Position numbers and translations under genes: made by a program
Assembly: GCA_030533445.1 (NCBI GenBank)
Contig: CM060066.1
Coordinates: 39,623,235 to 39,687,234 of the forward strand
Direction of reading: 5' to 3'
Source: Cyprinodon diabolis
Taxonomy: Eukaryota > Chordata > Actinopteri > Cyprinodontiformes > Cyprinodontidae
DNA: 64,000 bases
In this document: in pieces, positions 55,571-64,000 of the stretch
Numbering within the stretch: the first letter of the stretch is position 1
Layout of the letters: every line of letters starts with the position of its first letter
Notes under the pieces: model-generated
The model's input: only the letters and a program-made list of their open reading frames with translations
Told to the model about the DNA's origin: nothing
Database searches by the model: none

Positions 55571-56611
55571 TCAGTATTTAGTTGGGCCTCCTTTGGCCTG
55601 TATTACTGCAGCAATGCGGCGTGGCATGGAGTCGATCAGTCTGTGGCACTGCTCAGGTGTTATGATAGCCCAGGTTGCTCTAATAGTGGCTTTTAGCTCT
55701 TCTGAATTGTTGGGTCTGGTGTATTGCATCTTCTTCTTCACAATACCCCATAGATTTTCTATGGGGTTAAGGTCAGGAGAGTTTGCTGGCCAATTAAGAA
55801 CAGGGATACCATGGTCCTTCAACCAGGTACTGGTAGCTTTGGCACTGTGTGCAGGTGCCAAGTCCTGTTGGAAAATGAAATCTGCATCTCCAAAAAGTTG
55901 GTCAGCTGCAGGAAGCATGAAGTGCTCTAAAACTTCCTGGTATGTGGCTGCGTTGACCCTGGACCTCAGAAAACACAATGGACCAACACCAGCAGATGAC
56001 ATGGCACCCCAAACCATCACTGACTGTGGAAACTTTACACTGGACTTCAAGCAACGTGGATGAAGTGCCTCTCTTCTTTTCCTCCAGACTCTGGGACCTT
56101 GATTTCCAAAGGAAATGCAAAATTTACTTTCATCAGAGAACATGACTTTGGACCACTCACCAGCAGTCCAGTCCTGTTTCTCTTTAGCCCAGGCAAGACG
56201 CTTCTGACGCTGTCTGTGGTTCAAGAGTGGCTTGACACAAGGAATGCGACAGCAGAAACCCATGTCTTTCATACGTCTGTGTGTGGTGGTTCTTGAAGCA
56301 CTCACTCCAGCTGCAGTCCACTCTTTGTGAATCTCCCCCACATTTTTGAATGGGTTTTGTTTCACAATCCTCTCCAGGGTGCGGTTATCTCTCTTGCTTG
56401 TACACTTTTTTCGACCACATCTTTTCCTTCCCTTCGCCTCTCTATTAATGTGCTTGGACACTGAGCTCTGTGAACAGCCAGCCTCTTTAGCGATGACCTT
56501 TTGTGTCTTGCCCTCCTTGTGCAAGGTGTCGATGGTCGTCTTTTGGACAACTGTCAAGTCAGCAGTCTTCCCCATGATTGTGTAGCCTATAGAACTAGAC
56601 TGAAAGACCAT
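55571..56611 (-). CDS. Tc1-like DD34E transposase, intact
   Basis: 346 codons from 56611; the family usually starts at the second Met (MGKTADLT, 56575), giving 334 residues, which I prefer. Residues (346 numbering) 13-60 form the first helix-turn-helix, GRKRCGRKK (61-69) is basic and GRPR-like, and 70-125 the second HTH. Catalytic residues are Asp160 (FSDESKF), Asp250 (QQDLAPAH) and Glu285 (NPIENLW), with exactly 34 residues between the last two. The C-terminus GGPTKY is the family's usual ending. No stop, frameshift or catalytic change is visible. The protein cuts at the TIRs and reinserts at TA in the nucleus. The 5' UTR between ORF and right TIR is about 80 bp. Confidence 0.95.
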   Translation of the reverse strand: MVFQSSSIGYTIMGKTADLTVVQKTTIDTLHKEGKTQKVIAKEAGCSQSSVSKHINREAKGRKRCGRKKCTSKRDNRTLERIVKQNPFKNVGEIHKEWTAAGVSASRTTTHRRMKDMGFCCRIPCVKPLLNHRQRQKRLAWAKEKQDWTAGEWSKVMFSDESKFCISFGNQGPRVWRKRREALHPRCLKSSVKFPQSVMVWGAMSSAGVGPLCFLRSRVNAATYQEVLEHFMLPAADQLFGDADFIFQQDLAPAHSAKATSTWLKDHGIPVLNWPANSPDLNPIENLWGIVKKKMQYTRPNNSEELKATIRATWAIITPEQCHRLIDSMPRRIAAVIQAKGGPTKY

Positions 56612-56692
56612 TTAAAGGCTTTTGCAGGTGGTTTGAGTTAATTAGCTGATTAGAGTGTGGCACCAGGGGCCATCAATTTTGAACCTTTTCAC

Positions 56693-56894
56693 AATATTCT
56701 AATTTTCTGATATGATGAATTTGAGATTTTCATTTGTTGTCATTTGTAATCATCAAAATTAAACAAAATAAACATCTGAAATATATGAGTTTGTATGTAA
56801 TGTATGAATATAATATACAAGTTTCACTTTTTAAATGGAATTACTGAAATCAATCTACTTTTTCATGATATTCTAATTTTATGACCAGCACCTG
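56693..56894 (-). repeat. right TIR of Tc1-like transposon
   Basis: Reverse complement of the left TIR over its full length on reading. Bases 56897-57329 beyond it hold nothing recognisable. Confidence 0.93.
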
Positions 56895-57329
56895 TAGCAC
56901 TTTTCATAGACATGCATAGCAAGTAAAAACAATCATAAAAAAAAAAAAAATCACTTTTCATTTTAAGTAAGTGTTGCACTTTGATTGACTGCATGTAACT
57001 TATGAAGTAAAAACAAATGTTATCCTTTGACAAAAATTATTTCATTTTGAGCCAAATTTCCAGTTTTTTTTTCGTTTATGTGCAAAAACAAGATGTGTTC
57101 TATTATTAAATTGAGAGTTATTATATAATTAACAAAATATGCTTTTGAGAAGAAGATTATCTATTTGGCCAAGTGTGGTCAGTACAGTAGGTGTGAGTCT
57201 GTGTCAAGAGTTTTGAAAAAGTATCTTAAGTTTTGGTAAGTGCTTCTTAGCATTTTGGAAGAAAACTGTAATTGATTTACAAAAACTGAACCCTATTGAA
57301 ATATAGTTTTGAAGAAAATTATTAAATTC

Positions 57330-57505
57330 AATTCAGCTTATTTATATAGGGCCAATTCACAACACATGTCATCTCAAGACACTTTAAAGAGACAATTCAA
57401 CCAGATCATACAGTCAAATTTGTTCAAAGGTCTCTACCTAAGGAAGATTAGCTGACTGCATTGACTCATGACTCGAAAAAAAATCCCTCATACCAAGCTT
57501 TTTGT
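57330..57505 (-). mobile_element. L2-like LINE 3' UTR end
   Basis: Minus strand matches the 3' ends at 47540-47700 and 29985-30110: GAGTCAATGCAGTCAGCT, GACTGTATGATCTGGTTGAA and the terminal TATAAATAAGCTGAATTGAA. Non-coding, 5'-truncated. Confidence 0.8.
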
Positions 57506-59744
57506 AGCAACACAGAAAACATTTAAATTACATTTTTTTATAAAGTTTAACCAATTTTTATTCAATAAATATAACTGTTAAAAATACATACTTTTATCTA
57601 CATCACAAAAAATATCATCTCTTGCAATACAGGTTGGAAAGTATTCATTTTAACTGACGTGACGCAAGCTAATGATAATGTTATAAAACAACAGAGTTGT
57701 ATAAAAGTATTAGATACATGTCCAAAAGCATTTGCATTTTGTTGGAGGCAATTAGCAACGGCTACTATGATAAACATTAATCACTAAATGTTATGGAGGT
57801 TCAACTGTTGTGCCAATTTTAAATGTGATGTGGAAAATGCGCCACATCGATTGAGATGCTGTAATTTACTAGAATCATCTGGTCTTATTTCCACTTAATA
57901 CAACATCAGAGTTTGATAGATGATTATTTACTTCTAACTCCGTATTTCATGTTCTTATCTCAAATCTGAAATTTAGTCCTAGTCCCTTTTGATGGGATTT
58001 TTCTAGAGCAGACCCTGTTATTAGCCAAATAAGTCCATAAGTTTTATTCAACAAATCTTTTTCACAAATTTTCTGTTGCAAAACAAAAAAGCTGTGAAAA
58101 AGAAAATAGGTTACAATTTCTTTAAATGGGTTGTGCTTATCACAGACATTAGATATAAAATATCTTTTTTTTTTTTGCTGGACTCCCTATACAAAACATT
58201 AACTTCAACAAAAATTATTTCTGCAAGTAGACTATGGCTGTTTCACCAATTTTTCCTAGAAACTATTTATCAACTTGGTTTTTGAGGAGGTAGTTAGGAC
58301 AGCATCTCCTCTTGAAGGATCAAATCCACCTGAGACCTTACTGTGGGGAGATTTTATGTTTCCCTTGTGCAGTGGTATTTATTTTGCTTTTTTAGTTACT
58401 TTTTCCCAGTTTGCCAATCCTTCCAGGTTTTGGATTAGTACCTATTGAAAATTTCTCTGCCCCCATGGGCATAAAAAGGAGCAAGAGGGTTGAAGTGGTA
58501 TGTTTTTTTTTGTTTTATTTTTTTTGCCAAAATAATATAAAGAAAAAATGCCAGTTGATGCTTCTGTAATATCCTTTGAATATCCTATGAACGGTTGCGG
58601 TTCAGCTGTGCATTTCCATCTTTGTATTGCATTGTATTTTGCTCATTTATATAGTATAATCAATGACACATTTCTGTAAGAGCAGTTATTCCAAAACACC
58701 TGTTTATAATGGAGTTCAGCAGAATGTACTTGGCAGTAAAAAAAACTGAAAGGGCAAGTTAATAATAGGTCCTAAGTGAGGGGTGATTTGGAGGAGGGTA
58801 GGTTCAACAGCTATTGCAGAATTCTTTTGCATTGTTTCATGAAGAGCAGTAATTTATCTTTGTTTCTTTATGCGAAGAAGCAAGAAACTTACTGGTTATG
58901 AGAGATGGAGACGATAATCTTGTGAGATACAAATGAGTAGGCTGTGAAAAATCTCATTTAAAATGGCAAGGAGAAGCGTAGTCTTGTAAACAAAATTCTA
59001 TTTCACATTGTTAAAAGGTAATTTGTCTCCATCATGCCTGGTGGAAGCTTCATAAATAAAACAACAGAGCATACTGCAGGTGTACACTTCTTTACTTTAG
59101 TTTTTTTCCCCTCACATTTTGTTCCATTTGCTCCATTGCTTGCATGCAAATTAGGCTTAAAATAAAAAAGAGAAAATCAGAAGATAAACAGATTAAGAGA
59201 GAGAGCTGTTGACAGCACGATATAGTATCATTTTCCTTAAATTTTTTAAATAGCTTTGTTACAATAAAGGGAAAAATATGTGGATTTGTATAAAATGTGG
59301 TAAACAAAAGCAGCATTTAAAACTTTTCAGGCATTTTGAAATTTTGAATTTGAAAGAAATATTTTTCCTATTTACATTCAATCATTAGCGGTTTAATATT
59401 TCTGCAGAGTATTCGACTGAAAACAGCTGTTTACAAACTTGAGATGGTTACAGTTTATTGCCATTGATCATATGATTGAGATTGTCCAAGAGGTCACGTG
59501 GGATGTTATTTGGATGAACCTTCGGTAATTTATTTCATAAATGAATTGTAACACGTCTTCTTTAAAGACAAAGGCTTTCTAATTGCTGTGTGTGCAGAGG
59601 TTATTAGAGTTCAGTCCCTTACACAAATGTACAAGTCATGTATTTTCTATCTTCTTCAGAGAAAATCTAATTGCTGAAAAAAAAAAAAACTAAAGCATCA
59701 ATAGCTTTAAGATCTAAATACAAAGCTAGCTCTTATTAAGGTAA
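57506..59744. other. no recognisable feature
   Basis: About 2.2 kb of AT-rich sequence with no supported feature. Confidence 0.5.
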
Positions 59745-60223
59745 GTAAGTAAGTAAGGACCCAGATGCTGAGGCAGAGAGGCTGACGAGATTTCTTGCAG
59801 TTTTAATAATGAAAAAACAGAAAACAAAGGCAGGAATCCAAAAATCCAACTAATAATGTAAATCAATCCAGAACTATGGAGACAACTGGGAAAACAAAAC
59901 ATGAGGAGCCGGGGAGAGATGAGGTGGGTAGACAACTGCATGAGAAGACAGCAAAGACAAGGAACCAACAAAGAGTGACAGCAGAAGGAGAGTATGTGTA
60001 GCTGACGGAGACAAAGGCGGGGCTAACGAGCTGACAAGGAGCAGGTGTGAGAGGAGACAACGAGGCAGCCAAGGGGAAAGGAACACACAAAAGAGGGCAA
60101 CAAAGGAAAACAACAAACCTGAGAACATAAATCTAGAAACTACAACAAAATAGGAATTAAACCAATGAAACTAGAAAAAAAAGGGAGCAAAGTAGAGCAC
60201 AACAGAACCAAGGCCATGACAAG
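59745..60223 (-). mobile_element. LTR-like repeat, family A copy 2
   Basis: Same ordered blocks as 47785-48180: GGACCCAGATGC, GGCAGGAATCCAAAAATCCA, ACATGAGGAGCCGGG, GGCGGGGCTAACGAGCTGAC, GGAGCAGGTGTGAG and AAAGAGGGCAACAAAG. It ends in AAGGCCATGACA at 60223, an LTR boundary. The tandem GTAA at 59741-59755 sits beside the other end. Confidence 0.6.
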
Positions 60224-60479
60224 GTAGTACTTATTGTATGTGAAATCTTTTTAAGTTTGTGGTTATAATGCGGCAATAGATGGGGAAATTTAAGGGTTGT
60301 GCATAATTTTAAAAAGGCATTCCTTACATGGCCATGAAAACATAAAGGTGTTTATCTGCTGATCAGATTAATGCCAAACAAAGACTTTTGAGGGTAGAGT
60401 TACATATTTCAGAGTACTTAATGTGGAGAACAGATAACAAATTATTAGGCAGAGATACAACTTTATGTATCTGTAAATA

Positions 60480-61565
60480 TACACTAATAAAAAAAAAATT
60501 AAAGGAACACTGTAATCAGAGTATAACATCAAGTTAATAAAATTTCTGGGTTATTGATTTGGTCAGATAAGTAGCAGAGGGGGTTGTTAATCAGTTTCAG
60601 CTGCTTTGGTGTTAAAGAAATTAACAACAGGTGCACCAAAGGGGCAACAATGAGACGACCTTCAAAACAGGAATGGTTTTACAGGTGGAGACCACTTACA
60701 TTTTTTCCCCCTCCTCATCTTTTCTGATTCTTTTTCACTAGTTTTGCATTTGTCTATGGTCACTGTCACTACTGTTTGCATGAAGCACCCTACAGGGGTT
60801 GCACAGGCAGTCCAACTCCTCAAGGATGGCACATCAATAAGTGCCATTACCAGAAGATTTGCTGTGTCTCCCAGCACAATCTCAAGAGCATGGAGGAGAT
60901 TCCAGGACACAGGCAGTTACTCCAGGAGAGCAGGACAGGGCCATAGAAGGTCTACAACCCATCAGCAGGACCGGTATCTGCTTTGTGCAAGGAGGAGCAA
61001 TGCCAGAGCCCTACAAAATGACCTCCAGCAGACCACTGGTGTGAATGTCTATGACCAAACAATCAGAACCAGACTTCACAAGGCCTGAGGGCCCGACGTC
61101 CTCTAGTTGGCCGTGTGCTCACTGCCCGGCACCATGGAGCTCGATTGGCATTTGCCACAGAACACCGGAATTGGCAAGTCTGCCACTGACGTCCTGTGCT
61201 TTTCACAGATGAGAGCAGGTTCACCCTGAGCACTTGTGACAGACGTGAAAGGTTCTGGAGAAGCCATGGAGAATGTTATGCTGCCTGTAACATCGTTCAG
61301 CATGACCAGTTTGGTGGTGGGTCAGTGATGGTCTGGGGAGTCATATCCATGGAGACACACAGACCTATACAGGCTAGACAACGGCACCCTGACTGCCATT
61401 AGGTATCGGGATGAAATCCTTGCACCCATTGTCAGACCCTATGCTGGTGCAGTGGGTCCTGGGTTCCTCCTGGTGCACAACAATGCCCGGCTTCATGTGG
61501 TGAGAGTATGCAGGCAGTTCCTGGAGGATGAAGGAATTGATACCATTGATTGACCCCACAAAAAT
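60480..61565 (+). pseudogene. Tc1-family transposase, broken and 3'-truncated
   Basis: A left end with AAAATTAAAGGAACACT (about 60495) precedes an HTH region (60800-60960: AVQLLKDGTSISAITRRFAV, SPSTISRAWRRFQ). The catalytic domain follows in other frames: LFTDESRFTLSTCDRRERF (first Asp, about 61200), GGGSVMVWG (about 61310), LDNGTLTAIRYRDEILAPIV (about 61376-61432), VHNNARLHVVRVCRQFL (the second Asp reads Asn, about 61480) and ends at GIDTID (61550). Stops at about 61086 and 61110. The Glu region and right TIR are missing. A different Tc1 lineage from the element at 55.3 kb. Confidence 0.85.
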
Positions 61566-61684
61566 ATGCTTGGCCAGTGAATAATTGGTCCAGGTGGCCG
61601 GTGAGTCAAAAAGTTAATTTTGGACCCTGCACACTGTCTCTGGCAGTCTATGGGCCAAAGCCGGGGTATTCCTTGGTCAGGTCA

Positions 61685-61812
61685 CAAGTCTGTTGCAGAG
61701 CAACACAGAGACATACAACCATGCACACACGCACTCATACCTAGGGACAATTTAGAGATGTCAATTAGCCTAAAGTCATGTTTTTGGATGGTTGGAGGAA
61801 GCCGGAGTACTC
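61685..61812 (-). repeat. SINE-like teleost dispersed repeat fragment
   Basis: CAACACAGAGACATACAACC, CACGCACTCATACCTAGGGA, CAATTTAGAGATGTCAATTA and GGAGGAAGCCGGAGTACTC match the repeat at 53309 and, inverted, 18956. It may have truncated the Tc1 element to its left. Confidence 0.7.
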
Positions 61813-63411
61813 TGAAAAAACCCACACAACATGTCAAAGGATTTTTTTTCTTTAAATATAATCTACCTCTATCTAGGTTGGAATTTTAAGTAAAATTTTG
61901 GCCGTAATGCCATAGTCAGTTTGGCTTAAATAGTCTGGCAGCCATTGCACTTTAAATCTACAGAGCCTTCAAGAAGAAATGTGGTCTTAATTATATTAAC
62001 TTTGAAAATGTGCTTAACAAGCCTTCAGATCTCAGACAACAGGAATTTCTTAAAGCCTGTTCTTAAATGACCCTGTGTCCAGGACAAAATCCCCTAATTT
62101 AAAAATTGCCATGAACACATCTTTTTTCAGTCATTTTGTGTCATTCTGAAATGAAATCAAAAGGTGTTTTAAGCAAATTGTCTGTTTAAGGGTAGGAACC
62201 AAGTTATGCTAATAGATTTTTTTTTACCTTTTCGCTTTTTTATTTTTCATGGATCTTCTTTATGATTTGACAACAAAAACAAGGTTTTACACTTACACAG
62301 CAACAAAACTGTTATGAAAGTATCTATGTACTCCCTTTTCTACTGACTAACCTTTGCTGTGGCTGTATCTATTGTAAGAATAATGAGCGGTTAGAATTTT
62401 ACAATCTGGAGACAACTACAATATGTTGTACATTTTTTTATAATCTAACAGAAAGCTTTTTGATAGCAGGTTTCTGGTAAAAATGAAACATGTATTTCGC
62501 TACCTCCTGCATGTTTCCAGCAGAGAGGAGATAGCATGTAGTTTCTTCAACATCATCACTAATGTGCTCACGATAGTATTGTCAAAGCCATTGTGTTGGA
62601 GAGAACATCAAGATGGAGGAGATAGCTGTAAACAAGTGCACCCTCCCTTAACTCCCTGGTTCCTCTCTAAGCAATAGAATTTTGCTGATGGAGAAAATGA
62701 GAAGTGGAGAACACAACTCTCTCTCCAGCCTTGTTTGAGTCAGCAGGGACAAGAGGTGACACAGGTAAATTGGGGTCATCTAACAAAAGAGAGAATATAG
62801 CACTCTGCTTTTTTATCCAAGAAACCAGGGGTGAGTGATTGATAGGTTGTCGATGAACAGATGTGACACCTTTCAACATCCCTTTTACATATTCTTTTGG
62901 AAAGGGGTCCATTTGTGACCACCTTTTCTGCTTTATTACAACAGCAGCGCTTAAATATTACATGTCAAAGATAAAATGTGCTAATTCTATAGATAAACTT
63001 AAAAAATGCATTTAGCTTTTCATTTATTACATCCTATGGTATACACATGCTCGGTCTGGACTGAAGAAGATTAACATCGCAGCTTCGACAAATGCTTTGA
63101 AGTTGATGATGTATCAGTGCAGCAAGCCCCTTTCCAGAGTAATGTAAATATTTTTAATCTAGACACTTGAGACATTATTTTTTTTACTAAAAGATGCAGT
63201 AACAGGAAAAATATTACAAATTTAGGAAAAGAATGTAACAAAAAAGAGATGGTTGCCAGACGTATTTCTAGTTTCACTCTATCCTGGTCCAGGAAGAGTG
63301 TGTTTGAGAGGTTATAAAATTTCCCATTTTGTCTGTGAATTCATAAATACCTTAACATCTAAATATCTTAACAGTCCCATGACATATGATCTACCACTGA
63401 TGTCTTGACCT
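61813..63411. other. no recognisable feature
   Basis: AT-rich, no supported gene or element. Confidence 0.5.
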
Positions 63412-63452
63412 ACCAGGTTTTCTCCAGCTCTTCTCTGAGCCCCTGGTATTTC
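63412..63452 (-). mobile_element. tiny Rex6/R4 fragment
   Basis: TTTTCTCCAGCTCTTCTC then AGCCCCTGGTATTTCT resembles 4387-4420 in the Rex6-type LINE (TTTTCTAGCTCCTCTTTC, AGCCCTTGGTATTTCT) over about 36 bp with a small gap. Short, so tentative. The rest to 64000 shows nothing. Confidence 0.4.
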
Positions 63453-64000
63453 TACTTGTTTGCTGTAATAGTGAAAATTAAAAGGGGAAATGTTACACTG
63501 AAACCACAACAATGAGGGTTTAGTGGTAAACAACCAGATAAAAAAGGATCAAAACAGAAGGAAGATGGCTAGCTAAGCTAGGCTGATGTTACTGTGAAAT
63601 GGAACATTGATCATGCAAAGAGGTTGAAACAAAACTGCTATGAAGTTTGATTTAAAGTAGAAAATACATTGAGGTATAATTTTACATTAGAGCTCATTGT
63701 ACAAATCATATTATTATTTTCCATCTCAAGAAAAGTCCAATATTTTGGTTAAATACCATTTAGATCAACAATAGCAATCATAACATAAACAGAATACAAA
63801 CCACATTTCACTGTAACTTCAAGGTCAGACAAAAACTGAAAATCCTTTTCACAGATAATAGACTGAGGGTTGTGACTCCTGAAAAGTGAAGGATGTTTTG
63901 GCACAAACACTGCGATCCTGAGAGTGCATCTCCACCAGTCATTCGTGAACCTTACTATCCCTTTCCACTTATTAAAAAACTGTCTTATTTTTATCTCTTT

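Larger units (their letters stand above)
55283..56894 (-). mobile_element. complete Tc1-like transposon (1,612 bp)
   Basis: TA duplicates flank it (55281-55282 and 56895-56896). The terminal inverted repeats are 202 bp each (55283-55484 and 56693-56894), start CAGGTGCTGGTCATAAAATT, and appear identical on reading. One intact transposase ORF fills the interior. Everything needed for a Tc1-type element is present, so it is recent and may be active. Confidence 0.95.

Noticed and set aside
55539..56063. 174-codon plus ORF
   Set aside because: Antisense shadow of the Tc1 transposase.
59726..60128. overlapping minus ORFs rich in Leu and Ser
   Set aside because: They lie in an LTR-like repeat with three open frames and no domain.

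Overview
The window looks like intergenic DNA from a ray-finned (teleost) fish. It is AT-rich and microsatellite-rich, and it is packed with the element mix typical of teleosts: restriction-endonuclease LINEs (Rex6/R4 type), L2- and Rex1/CR1-like LINEs, Tf1/sushi-type Gypsy elements, a Penelope-like element, hAT, piggyBac and Tc1/mariner transposons, and tRNA-derived SINE sequence. The species cannot be named from this sequence. No complete host protein-coding gene could be supported. The only coding sequence that might be a host exon is a small zinc-ribbon ORF near 1.2 kb.

Layout, 0-16 kb: foldback repeats (1-640); a zinc-ribbon first-exon candidate with a 20-bp-unit minisatellite upstream (1.0-1.5 kb); a TIR element (2.6-3.1 kb); an old LTR remnant (3.1-4.0 kb); a 5'-truncated Rex6/R4 LINE (4.1-5.7 kb); an LTR carrying the same 20-bp minisatellite (7.0-7.8 kb); a Penelope 3' end (8.2-8.5 kb); a LINE tail (9.6-10 kb); a decayed piggyBac transposon (10.5-13.9 kb); and two short TIR elements (14.0-15.3 kb).

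16-30 kb: a LINE tail, a hairpin-bearing fragment, a clean solo LTR with target duplication (19.2-20.1 kb), a tRNA-Leu-headed SINE (21.5 kb), a hAT fragment, a fossil BED finger (23.3 kb), a deleted and rearranged Gypsy on the minus strand (23.8-26.5 kb), and an L2 LINE (26.5-30.1 kb) split by a hAT element with an 8-bp target duplication.

30-48 kb: a nearly whole Tf1/sushi-type chromovirus with both LTRs and target duplication (30.46-35.62 kb); LINE tails; a Rex1/CR1-like LINE on the minus strand (39.8-42.2 kb); a second hAT copy with target duplication (42.66-43.95 kb); a Penelope-like element with a 13-bp target duplication (45.67-46.73 kb); and an L2 tail.

48-64 kb: LTR-like pieces, two decayed Tc1-like transposases, a (CCAT)n tract with a SINE-like repeat, an apparently intact Tc1-like transposon with 202-bp terminal repeats that look identical (55.28-56.89 kb), another LTR-like piece, a second decayed Tc1-family element (60.5-61.6 kb), and otherwise anonymous AT-rich sequence.

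The nesting gives a relative history. The L2 LINE is older than the hAT element inside it. The sushi element and the Tc1 element at 55 kb look youngest. No new multi-gene system was found. The observations most worth following are the intact Tc1 element, the paired consensus splice donors in a hairpin shared by two LTRs, the 20-bp minisatellite shared by two loci beside ETS-like sites, and the template-switch scar at 26.4-26.5 kb.
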